Source: UBA5614 sp034678545
GTDB taxonomy: Bacteria > Cloacimonadota > Cloacimonadia > Cloacimonadales > Cloacimonadaceae
Assembly (NCBI GenBank): GCA_034678545.1
Contig: JAXDBS010000027.1
Span: 1 to 9,425, forward strand
DNA: 9,425 nt
Reading direction: 5' to 3'
The notes beneath the pieces are model-generated. The model ran no database searches and had not been told where the DNA came from. It was given only the letters and a program-made list of their open reading frames with translations. Of this stretch, positions 1 through 7,192 are shown in pieces (position 1 is the first letter of the stretch; every line of letters starts with the position of its first letter). Made by a program: the position numbers and the translations under genes.

Positions 1-1
1 A

Positions 2-319
2 TATAAGAGCCGCCGGGATCTGGTCTTTGACGAACTGCAGAAGATCCCGGGCTGTATCTGCATCAAGCCGCAAGGCGCTTTCTACATCGTGGCCAAGCTT
101 CCCATCAAAGACGCGGAGGATTTTATCATCTGGTTGCTCAAGGAATACCGCGTTAGCAATGAAACGGTGATGGCGGCTCCGGCGGAAGGCTTTTACGCCA
201 CACCGGGACTGGGCCGCAACGAACTGCGCATTGCCTATATCCTGAAGGAGGAAGACCTGCGCAAAGCCATGCACATCTTCCGGACCGGCCTCGCCGAATA
301 TCAGAGAACGCATGTCTGA
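2..319 (+). CDS. PLP-dependent aminotransferase, C-terminal part (aspartate aminotransferase-like)
   Basis: This is the last 105 codons of a fold-type I PLP aminotransferase; the frame is open to the left edge, so the start and the PLP-lysine domain lie outside the window. It begins YKSRRDLVFDEL, matching the family's RRD...L helix. GAFYIVAKLP follows, then APAEGFYATPGLGRNELRIAY, where the Arg of ELRIAY aligns with the Arg that binds the substrate alpha-carboxylate (Arg386 in E. coli AspC). The pattern closely resembles aspartate aminotransferases of the Bacteroides type, which interconvert aspartate and 2-oxoglutarate with oxaloacetate and glutamate in the cytosol. The exact substrate cannot be fixed from the C-terminal domain alone. 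A GTG at 89 is an internal valine codon, not a start. The stop overlaps the next gene by 8 bases, so the two are probably translationally coupled. Confidence 0.9.
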   Translation, partial: YKSRRDLVFDELQKIPGCICIKPQGAFYIVAKLPIKDAEDFIIWLLKEYRVSNETVMAAPAEGFYATPGLGRNELRIAYILKEEDLRKAMHIFRTGLAEYQRTHV

Positions 320-983
320 GAAGCGGCAAGAGGTGCAATCTCTGCTGGAAACCCTGTCCATGTACAAGGTGCTGGAGGGTTTGATCCATAATGTCAACAC
401 TCCGCTGAATGTGATCATCGGCTATTCACAACAACTGAAGAAACAGTATCCCAACATCCCCAATCTGGAAAGCATCACAGAGGCGGGATTGCAGATCGAT
501 GACTTGGTTCAGTCCTGTTCCAGGCAACTGGTGTACCGCCTGACCAATGACAGGCAAAGCTATGACCTGCGCCAATGGCTGGGGGATGAGATAAAGCTGC
601 TGAGGAACATCCTAGAAATCAAACATACCCTGCAGTTTGACGTAAAACTTCCGACCCGCAGGATCCCGGTCCAAGGGAACCCGCATCTGTCAGGCCTCTT
701 ACTGGAAAGCCTGATTCTGCAGGTGAAAAAAGCTCCGGACCTGCCCAAAAACGGTAACAGGATCGGCTTCGGGCTCGAATATGCTGATGAGCAGATCAAC
801 CTGTTGATCAATCTGCCTGATTTGGCTTCCCTGAGCAAAGGGCTCCCGGATTATCTAACCCGGGTCAGGGCAGAGTTGGAAGAGAGCGCTCGGGCAAACA
901 ATGCTGAGGGCCTGATATGCGGCTGGCATTACGACGGCAGCCGGGAAGTCAGACTCAGCTTTACGGCAGAGATGGCAAATTGA
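312..983 (+). CDS. Histidine-kinase-like phosphotransfer protein with degenerate ATPase domain
   Basis: This soluble 223-residue protein has no signal peptide or membrane segment. Residues 8-44 form a helix with the H-box LIHNVNTPLNVI, His26 being the expected phosphorylation site. Residues 52-79 form a second helix, giving a DHp-like hairpin. The rest follows the order of a HATPase_c domain but lacks its motifs. GNPHLSGLLLESLI (122-135) sits where the N-box should be yet has no Asn pair, LINLPDL (165-171) replaces the DxGxG box, and no glycine-rich lid is visible. The usual Glu after the H-box His is Asn27. This DHp-plus-dead-CA layout recalls Spo0B and ChpT, which relay phosphate between His and Asp rather than hydrolysing ATP. 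The partner would be the response regulator immediately downstream. It could instead be a divergent kinase whose motifs I cannot recognise. The ATG overlaps the aminotransferase stop (ATGTCTGA), with no strong Shine-Dalgarno. Confidence 0.8.
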   Translation: MSEKRQEVQSLLETLSMYKVLEGLIHNVNTPLNVIIGYSQQLKKQYPNIPNLESITEAGLQIDDLVQSCSRQLVYRLTNDRQSYDLRQWLGDEIKLLRNILEIKHTLQFDVKLPTRRIPVQGNPHLSGLLLESLILQVKKAPDLPKNGNRIGFGLEYADEQINLLINLPDLASLSKGLPDYLTRVRAELEESARANNAEGLICGWHYDGSREVRLSFTAEMAN

Positions 984-2383
984 AAGAAGAAAAGAAACAC
1001 AGGATACTGGTCGTTGATGACAGCCCGGAAACGCTGGAGATGCTGGAGAAGCAACTCCAGGCTGAATATATGGTGAGCACCGCGGCCTCGATCTCCGGCG
1101 CGCAGGAACTGATGGACAAGTTTATCTATCACGTGGCCATTATAGATCTGGTGCTTGAAGGGGAAAACGGCCTGGACCTGATCGAGGAGATCAAGAAAAA
1201 CAAACCTCTCACCTCCATCATTGCGATCAGCGGCCAGGCAACGATCGAAAACGCAGTTACGGCCATGAAGATAGGCGCTGACGAATTCATCGTCAAACCC
1301 ATCCGCAACCTCGACCTGGTCAATATCCAGGTGGAGAAGATCCTCCAGAACCAATGGCTGCTGCAGGAGAACCAGCGTCTCAACGAACTGATCCAGAGAG
1401 ATCTGGATATCGGTTCCATCGTGGGCAACAGCACTCCCATCCAGAACATCCTGCAGAAGATCCAGAAGATAGCCAAGCTGGATACGATCGTGTTGATCAC
1501 CGGTGACACGGGAGTGGGCAAGAGTGTGTTTGCAGAACTCATTCACCGCAATAGCCGGCGCAAGATGCAGAAATTCGTTTCCGTTAACTGCGGCAGCCTG
1601 ACCGAAACGCTGCTGGAAAGCCATCTGTTCGGCCATAAAAAGGGCGCTTTCACAGATGCCTGGCGCGACAAAGTGGGCTACTTCCAGGAAGCCAGCGACG
1701 GGACCCTGTTCCTGGATGAGGTCACAGAAACCTCCCTGGCCTTTCAGGTGAAGCTGCTGCGGGTTTTGGAAACGGGCATCTTCCGCCAGGTGGGAGGCGA
1801 TCATGACCTGCATTCGGATGCGCGGATCATCGTTGCGACCAACAAAGACATCAAGACTCAGGTTGAGCAGGGACTTTTCAGGGAAGACCTGTTTTACAGG
1901 CTCAATGTGATCAATATCAACATCCCTCCCCTGAAAGCACGCAAGGACGACATCAGGCTGCTGACCAACGCTTTCGTTATGGAATTCACTGAGAAATACA
2001 AGAAGCCGAAACTGACTGTGTCGCCGGCGGTAATGAATATCCTGCTCAATTATGAGTGGAAGGGAAATGTGCGTGAACTGCGCAATGCCATTGAGCACGC
2101 CATTATCCTGGCTGAGCATTCCATCCTGCAGCCGGAGGATCTGCCTGATTCCATCGTACCTGCAAAGGGTTCTCTGGATTTTCCCGTGCTGACTGACTTG
2201 AAGTGGGCGCAGGCCAAGGAAGCTTTCACGCGGCAATACCTGATCTCTCTGTTTGAAAGGACGGAGGGCAACATTTCCTCCGTGTCCCAGATCTCAGGCA
2301 TACCGCGTGAGAATATCTACCGAAAGTGTAAGCAGTTGGGGATTGATCCCAATGAATACAGACAAAAAAGCGGGGGTCAGTGA
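980..2383 (+). CDS. NtrC-family sigma-54-dependent response regulator (receiver, AAA+, Fis HTH)
   Basis: This is a 467-residue cytosolic transcription activator of RpoN promoters. The receiver (about 7-120) has acidic pair Asp13/Asp14, phospho-acceptor Asp56 in AIIDLVL, Ser84 and Lys106 (VKP). The AAA+ domain (about 147-375) has Walker A GDTGVGKS (175-182), the sigma-54 contact loop GAFTDA (222-227), Walker B TLFLDE (242-247), the arginine-finger segment FREDLFYRL (300-308) and the sensor II motif GNVREL. A Fis-type helix-turn-helix ends the protein (GNISSVSQISGIPRENIYRK). All residues needed for phosphorylation, ATP hydrolysis and DNA binding appear present. I chose TTG at 980 because it overlaps the previous stop as TTGA and leads straight into the receiver. 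ATG at 917 has a GAGGG six bases upstream but would add 21 unconserved residues and overlap the previous gene by 67 bases. Its phosphodonor is probably the upstream protein. No sigma-54 promoter is visible in the window, so its targets are unknown. Confidence 0.95.
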   Translation: MKEEKKHRILVVDDSPETLEMLEKQLQAEYMVSTAASISGAQELMDKFIYHVAIIDLVLEGENGLDLIEEIKKNKPLTSIIAISGQATIENAVTAMKIGADEFIVKPIRNLDLVNIQVEKILQNQWLLQENQRLNELIQRDLDIGSIVGNSTPIQNILQKIQKIAKLDTIVLITGDTGVGKSVFAELIHRNSRRKMQKFVSVNCGSLTETLLESHLFGHKKGAFTDAWRDKVGYFQEASDGTLFLDEVTETSLAFQVKLLRVLETGIFRQVGGDHDLHSDARIIVATNKDIKTQVEQGLFREDLFYRLNVININIPPLKARKDDIRLLTNAFVMEFTEKYKKPKLTVSPAVMNILLNYEWKGNVRELRNAIEHAIILAEHSILQPEDLPDSIVPAKGSLDFPVLTDLKWAQAKEAFTRQYLISLFERTEGNISSVSQISGIPRENIYRKCKQLGIDPNEYRQKSGGQ

Positions 2384-2421
2384 TGACTGAGAAGCTGTTC
2401 TGCGGGGCGTGTCAAAGATGA
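2383..2421 (+). other. Possible 12-residue relay ORF between regulator and permease
   Basis: The short frame MTEKLFCGACQR fills the gap between the regulator and the first permease. Its ATG overlaps the regulator stop (TGATG at 2381-2385) and its TGA overlaps the permease ATG at 2418 (ATGA). A GGGGG run at 2372-2376 lies about six bases before the ATG. Overlaps at both ends fit a role in passing ribosomes to a permease start that has only a weak Shine-Dalgarno of its own. A 39-base frame placed like this can also arise by chance, and I know of no family with this peptide. Confidence 0.2.
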
Positions 2422-3356
2422 AGACCCGATGGAAAATCTCTCCCTATATGTATGTGTTCCCGGCTCTCGCCCTGCTGGTCGCCTTCCGGCTGCTGCCGAT
2501 CGTTATGTCTTTCCTGATCAGTTTCTTTGAGTGGAAGATCAGTGGGACCGGAGCATTCATCGGCTGGGAAAACTATGTCAACCTGGTGCACGATCCCGTG
2601 TTTTGGAAATCGATTATGAACACTGTCTGGCTGGTGCTCTTCGTCGTACCTGCCAGCCTGGTGTTTTCCATGCTGTTCGCCGTTCTGCTGAACCAGGTCA
2701 AATACCTGCGCGGTTTGTTCCGGACTGTGTATTTCCTGCCTTTCGTAACCTCCATGGTGGCCGTTTCCATTGTCTGGAAGATCATATTCAATGAACAGAC
2801 GGGCCTGGCCAACAGATTCCTGGATATCATCGGACTCACACCGCAGAAGTGGCTGGCCGAGCCTCGCGGGATCTTCTCCATGTTCTTTTCCAATTTCGGG
2901 ATCGCAATTCCCGACTGGTTGGGAGGTCCGTCCCAGGCCCTGCTTGCCATCATCATCCTGACGGTCTGGAAAGGCCTTGGCTACAACACGATCATCTATC
3001 TGGCAGGGTTGCAGAATATCTCCAAGGATTACTATGAAGCGGCGGAGATTGACGGAGCAAGCAGGATCAAGCAGTTTTTCAAGATCACTCTGCCGCTGGT
3101 CTCGCCGACTACCTATTACGTGCTGATGATGACAACTATCGTGACCTTTCAGGCCTTTTCCCAGGTTTACCTGATGACCGGACCGCCCAAGGGGGGTCCT
3201 CTGGACACGACCAATCTGATCGTATATTATATCTTCAACAAGGGTTTTGACGTTCAGGAAATGGGATATGCCAGTGCTGCCGCGCTGGTGCTTTTCGCTA
3301 TCATTCTTAGTTTGACGGTTATCCAGAAGCGTCTCGAAAAACACGTCACTTACTGA
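2418..3356 (+). CDS. Sugar-type ABC transporter permease, MalF/UgpA-like
   Basis: This inner-membrane channel subunit belongs to a carbohydrate-type (CUT1) ABC importer, 312 residues from this start. I see about six hydrophobic segments: roughly residues 9-35, 67-92, 101-123, 174-197, 227-252 and 282-303. The cytoplasmic coupling helix carries a full EAA motif, EAAEIDGASRIKQFFKITLP, beginning at residue 207, which docks on the ATPase. The preceding IIYLAGLQNISKDYY is also typical of the family. The loop between segments 3 and 4 (about 145-173) is some 20 residues longer than usual and includes IFSMFFSNFGIAIPDW. ATG at 2418 is preferred. GTG at 2409 would add three residues and has no better Shine-Dalgarno. 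The partner permease follows after 10 bases, but neither the ATPase nor a solute-binding protein lies in the window. The transported solute cannot be read from the sequence. Confidence 0.92.
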   Translation: MKTRWKISPYMYVFPALALLVAFRLLPIVMSFLISFFEWKISGTGAFIGWENYVNLVHDPVFWKSIMNTVWLVLFVVPASLVFSMLFAVLLNQVKYLRGLFRTVYFLPFVTSMVAVSIVWKIIFNEQTGLANRFLDIIGLTPQKWLAEPRGIFSMFFSNFGIAIPDWLGGPSQALLAIIILTVWKGLGYNTIIYLAGLQNISKDYYEAAEIDGASRIKQFFKITLPLVSPTTYYVLMMTTIVTFQAFSQVYLMTGPPKGGPLDTTNLIVYYIFNKGFDVQEMGYASAAALVLFAIILSLTVIQKRLEKHVTY

Positions 3357-3366
3357 GGCGGCAGGA

Positions 3367-4353
3367 ATGAGAAAGCTATTTGGACAATCCTTCATCTACG
3401 TTATCCTGATCGCCTGCGGCTTGTTCATGGTTGTTCCCTTTATTTGGATGATCTCCACAGCCCTTACTTCTCAGGCTGAATTCAACAAGGGGCAGGCCTC
3501 TTTCATCCCGAGGGAGGATTATGACATCCTTTCCGGCAGCAGTCCCGAACAACGGCTAATCATAGTGCGGACAGAGCAGGATTCGTCGTTGGTCCATTTC
3601 CTCAATGAGGACGGCCAGATCATCCGGGATTACGTCAAAGTCCCGGCCAGTTCGATCAGGCATATTCATAAGCCGCTCAGCCTGCACTGGGGCAATTTTA
3701 TCAAGGCTTTCAACAAGGTGCCGTTTGCCCGCTATTTCGCCAATACACTGTATGTGTCGTTTCTATCCCTGCTGGGTGTCCTGATAACCTCTGCTTTTGC
3801 AGCTTATGCCTTTGCCAGGATGGAGTTTAAGGGCCGGGAGCTGATCTTCCTGCTCTTCATCAGCATGGTGATGGTGCCAGAGCCGATCTATCTGATTTCA
3901 TCCTATGTCCTGCTGGATAAGCTCAACTGGCTTGATACCTACAAGGGACTGATCATCCCGTGGTGCGTCAATGTGTTCACGGTATTCCTGTTCCGCCAGC
4001 ACTTCAAGTCCCTGCCCAAGGAGCTTTTTGACGCTGCTTCCATTGACGGCTGCAGCACTCTTGGTATGCTGCGCAGGATCGTTCTGCCCCTTTCCAAACC
4101 TGTGATCGCGACAGCTTCAGTGTTTTCACTGATAGGCTCCTGGAACAGCTTTATGTGGCCACTGGTGATGACCGACTCTCCTGAGAAAAGGCTGCTGCAG
4201 GTGGGGCTCAGTTACTTCAATGCGGAAGCATCGGCTCAGACAACTCTGCTGATGGCAGCCTCCACCTTCAGCATTCTGCCGATCCTGATCCTCTTTTTCA
4301 TGGCTCAAAAACAGATTATAGAAAGCACGGCCAAGACAGGCTTAAAAGATTAA
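3367..4353 (+). CDS. Sugar-type ABC transporter permease, MalG/UgpE-like, with extracytoplasmic insertion
   Basis: This is the second channel subunit of the importer, 328 residues against about 275-280 for most relatives. The first membrane segment spans about 9-31. The family pattern resumes at LHWGNFIKAF (106-115) and FARYFANTLYVS (120-131), followed by segments near 132-150, 158-180, 194-210, 245-265 and 298-313. The EAA-type loop reads FDAASIDGCS (221-230) ... LRRIVLPLSKP, with Asp in place of the first Glu. The extra length is an insertion of about 55 residues (roughly 48-102) in the loop between segments 1 and 2, predicted to face outside the membrane. It is polar with alternating hydrophobics (RLIIVRTE, LVHFLNEDGQ), as in a small beta-rich module. 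The Shine-Dalgarno is probably GAGG at 3355-3358, overlapping the upstream stop, so the two permeases should be translationally linked. The substrate is unknown. Confidence 0.93.
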   Translation: MRKLFGQSFIYVILIACGLFMVVPFIWMISTALTSQAEFNKGQASFIPREDYDILSGSSPEQRLIIVRTEQDSSLVHFLNEDGQIIRDYVKVPASSIRHIHKPLSLHWGNFIKAFNKVPFARYFANTLYVSFLSLLGVLITSAFAAYAFARMEFKGRELIFLLFISMVMVPEPIYLISSYVLLDKLNWLDTYKGLIIPWCVNVFTVFLFRQHFKSLPKELFDAASIDGCSTLGMLRRIVLPLSKPVIATASVFSLIGSWNSFMWPLVMTDSPEKRLLQVGLSYFNAEASAQTTLLMAASTFSILPILILFFMAQKQIIESTAKTGLKD

Positions 4354-4360
4354 CCAAGCA

Positions 4361-4366
4361 AAGGAG
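4361..4366 (+). promoter_or_regulatory. Strong Shine-Dalgarno of the DUF2723 gene
   Basis: AAGGAG lies five bases before the ATG at 4372 and is the best ribosome binding site in the window. It fixes this start and suggests the DUF2723 protein is translated independently of the permeases, even if it shares their transcript across the 18-base gap. Confidence 0.75.
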
Positions 4367-4371
4367 AAACA

Positions 4372-7188
4372 ATGTCCAAACAGAATCCCAAGGACTACAA
4401 AACAGCCCAAAAATTAAGGGATACAAAGCAAAAAGGCTATACTCCACCCCGCAGGAAGCAATTGGCGACACTGGAGAATTACAAGCCGCTGTCCGTGGTC
4501 GACAGCCGGACCAACCGCCTGGTAGCCTTATTTGTTTTCCTGGCTGCAGTCATTGTGTATATGCTTACCCAGGCCAGGACCATGTCCTTCTGGGATTCCG
4601 GCGAATATGCCACCTGCGGCAGCATTCTGGGCATTCCCCACCCTCCCGGCAATCCCATGCACATTATTCTGAGCCGCGCCTTCTGCGCCATCGCCGGCAA
4701 CCTGTTTCCCCACGCCGTCATCGTGGCTTTTATCTCCGGCCTGTTTTCAGCTCTGGGCGTCATGCTTACCTACCTTATCACGGTCAAACTTGTCAGCATG
4801 ATAGAGGAGCACAAGTGGCTGGTTGTCGGGGCGGGAGTCCTGGCCGCGCTATATACAGCCTTTGCCTTCACTCACTGGACGACTTCGATCGAAGCGGAGG
4901 TGAACTCCGGGATGCTCTTTTTCGTCAACCTGACACTATGGCTAACGCTGGCATGGGTGGAAAAGTCGAAAGACTTCTCACATCAGAACATATTGCTGCT
5001 GATCGTTTATGCCTTTTTCCTCGGCTTCTGCGTGCACCAGACCGCATTGCAGACAGTCCCTTCCGTTATGTTCATCATTCTTTATCCCTACATCAGCAAA
5101 GCCGTCAAAGAAGGCAGGTTCTGGATCAGGATGCTTATCTACGCTGTCATCCTGCTGGCCGTCTATTTCATCACGGACCCGATCGGCAGGAGCATTAAGT
5201 TCAATGACTTTAACAAATGGATGTTTATGGTCTCGGCTGCCATTTTGCTCTACCTGAACTACAAGGATTTGATTTCCACTAAAGTATGGGTGTTTGGACT
5301 TATCCTGGCCGGGATAGGGTTGTCCCCCCACGTTTTTCTGCTGATCCGCTCCGCGGCGCGTCCTTTCATCAACGAAGGCTATCCCCATAACTGGCAATTA
5401 TTCATGGACTATATCCTGCGCCGTCAATACGGTGAGGTTTCTTTCACCGTAAGGCGGGCGGCTCTCGATTATCAGTTCGGTTTCCACTTCCTGCGCTATT
5501 TCGGCTGGCAGTGGTTCAACGCCGAGACGCTTTCCGGCTGGACCAGGCTGCCTCAGGCTGTTTTCGCCGTAATAGGGAACATTATAGCCGTCGGATTTGG
5601 CGTTTTCGGCTTTGTAAATCTTGCCAGGCGTAACAAACATGCCTTTATCTATTATCTGAGCGTGTTAATCATGACAACCGTCATTTTCGTTTTTGTATTG
5701 AACCTGTCATCCGGCGAGGTGCGCGACAGGGATTACTTCTTTGTCAGCGCCTTTAACATGTGGGCCATAGCCATGGGGATCGGCTGCATCTATCTGATCC
5801 GGCAGCTTATGAGGCTGAACAAGGTCCTGCTCTATCTGGGAGTGGCTGTTATCATGCTGCTCCCCATTGTTAACCTGGCTTCTCAGTATAAGGTGCATGA
5901 CCGCTCTAAGGAATATATTGCAGTTGATTATGGCATGAATTTTCTCAATTCTGTGGAGGAGAACGCCATCATCTTCACCAACGGCGACAATGACACCTTC
6001 CCGCTCTGGTACTGCCAGGCCGTTTTTGATCCGGCCGTAAGGGAAAACAAATACCCCGCCAAAGAGGTCACTCTCACCCCGGAAAGCCGGAAGGCCATCG
6101 ATTCGGCCATGCAGTTCAAAAACGGCGCGCTGAAAGGGATTCGCAAGGATGTCACTATAGCCAATCTCAGCCTGCTCAATACACCCTGGTACATCCGCCA
6201 GCTCAGGGACAGGGAAGGCGTGTTGTTTGACTGGCCCGATAACGTAATTGACGGATTGCATTACATACCCATGACGCAGTATGAAGATGTTTATGCCAGT
6301 GTAAGCTCGCTCTTAAAGAACACCGCCCGGTCCGGGGAAGGCTTCTCGGTTGAGATAACATCTCCCGATTCTACCCAGAATTTTACTGTCAGTTTTCCCA
6401 ATTATCCCATGTGGAGGAACGAAGGTATCTTCCGTGTCTCCGACCTTTCCGTCATCAAGATCATTCAGGATAACTTCGGCAAGCGCCCCATTTACTTTGC
6501 CGTGACCTGCGAAACCAACGTCGGCTTTGACAAAAACCTGCGTAACGAAGGCATGGTCAGCCGCATCGTTCCGGTGTCGGCCGAGCGCAACCTGGACATA
6601 GCCCGGCTGCTGAACAATACTGAAAAAGTATATTCCTATCGCTCCATACATGACGCCAGGGTTTACAAGGATGAAAACATGCGCCGCCTGATGATGAATT
6701 ATGGCGCCGCTTACGACCGCGCCTATAACCATTTTCTGGACAAGGGTGATTACAGGAAAGCCCAGCACTATCTCGACAAAGCCTTCGAGTTCATCTCCCA
6801 AGAGTACACCAAGGACTTAAGGCTGCTCCAGCTCTATCTGGCCTCCGGACAGAAGGAACTGGCTGTAAGCACAACCCGCAGAATACTGGCACAGCAGACA
6901 TTCGAACCGGAATCCTATGCCCAGATCGCTTACACCTGGTACAGGTCCGATCCCGAAATGGCATTTGAGGTCCTGCAGGAAGCCGTTAAGAAATATCCCT
7001 CCGATTATGACGTGGCATACACGGTCTATGACTTCGGTAAAATGACCATGCAGTTCAGCCGGGCTAAAAACTTGATGAACCAGATGGACGCCGGGATCAG
7101 GCCTGCCCTGCAGCCATACATGGATTCGCTTGGGATGTTTGGGCAGTATTATCAGGCCCAGACTCCCGAGCAGTTGGACAAGCCATAG
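4372..7188 (+). CDS. DUF2723 membrane protein, candidate protein O-mannosyltransferase, with TPR-like C-terminus
   Basis: This 938-residue integral membrane protein has GT-C glycosyltransferase features. A basic cytosolic N-terminus (1-48) precedes a first membrane segment (49-66), followed by the first outer loop with the DUF2723 signature FWDSGEY (Asp75 and Glu78, placed like the catalytic acid region of GT-C enzymes) and IPHPPGNP (88-95). About ten further hydrophobic segments run to residue 504. Other family blocks are DYILRRQYG (346-354), EVRDRDYFFVSAF (449-461), NGDNDTFPLWY (537-547) and NTPWYIRQL (603-611). Residues 505-938 look soluble, and about 780-905 form TPR-like helical repeats. 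Human TMEM260, a DUF2723 member, is an O-mannosyltransferase acting on Ig-like IPT domains. Bacterial members are mostly uncharacterised, so the activity here is inferred. The enzyme would use a polyprenyl-phosphate sugar and act on exported proteins. The next gene encodes a plausible exported target. Confidence 0.93.
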   Translation: MSKQNPKDYKTAQKLRDTKQKGYTPPRRKQLATLENYKPLSVVDSRTNRLVALFVFLAAVIVYMLTQARTMSFWDSGEYATCGSILGIPHPPGNPMHIILSRAFCAIAGNLFPHAVIVAFISGLFSALGVMLTYLITVKLVSMIEEHKWLVVGAGVLAALYTAFAFTHWTTSIEAEVNSGMLFFVNLTLWLTLAWVEKSKDFSHQNILLLIVYAFFLGFCVHQTALQTVPSVMFIILYPYISKAVKEGRFWIRMLIYAVILLAVYFITDPIGRSIKFNDFNKWMFMVSAAILLYLNYKDLISTKVWVFGLILAGIGLSPHVFLLIRSAARPFINEGYPHNWQLFMDYILRRQYGEVSFTVRRAALDYQFGFHFLRYFGWQWFNAETLSGWTRLPQAVFAVIGNIIAVGFGVFGFVNLARRNKHAFIYYLSVLIMTTVIFVFVLNLSSGEVRDRDYFFVSAFNMWAIAMGIGCIYLIRQLMRLNKVLLYLGVAVIMLLPIVNLASQYKVHDRSKEYIAVDYGMNFLNSVEENAIIFTNGDNDTFPLWYCQAVFDPAVRENKYPAKEVTLTPESRKAIDSAMQFKNGALKGIRKDVTIANLSLLNTPWYIRQLRDREGVLFDWPDNVIDGLHYIPMTQYEDVYASVSSLLKNTARSGEGFSVEITSPDSTQNFTVSFPNYPMWRNEGIFRVSDLSVIKIIQDNFGKRPIYFAVTCETNVGFDKNLRNEGMVSRIVPVSAERNLDIARLLNNTEKVYSYRSIHDARVYKDENMRRLMMNYGAAYDRAYNHFLDKGDYRKAQHYLDKAFEFISQEYTKDLRLLQLYLASGQKELAVSTTRRILAQQTFEPESYAQIAYTWYRSDPEMAFEVLQEAVKKYPSDYDVAYTVYDFGKMTMQFSRAKNLMNQMDAGIRPALQPYMDSLGMFGQYYQAQTPEQLDKP

Positions 7189-7192
7189 ACAG

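Noticed and set aside
13..50. Perfect 9-base inverted repeat (CCGGGATCT / AGATCCCGG) with 20-base spacing
   Set aside because: It lies inside conserved aminotransferase codons (RRDL and KIPG), far from any gene boundary, so coding constraint plus chance is sufficient.
929..2236. Long minus-strand open frame (435 codons) opposite the response regulator
   Set aside because: The plus strand encodes a complete NtrC-type protein with every family motif. The reverse frame has no recognisable domain and is explained by codon bias.
2412..3395. Minus-strand open frame (327 codons) opposite the first permease
   Set aside because: It is rich in charged and Gln/His/Asp residues, as expected from reading a membrane-protein gene backwards; the real permease is on the plus strand.
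4326..4345. Possible sigma-54 -24/-12 box before the DUF2723 gene (CGGCCAAGACAGGCTT)
   Set aside because: The GG and GC are separated by 9 bases instead of 10 and the flanking consensus is poor. It also lies inside the permease coding sequence.
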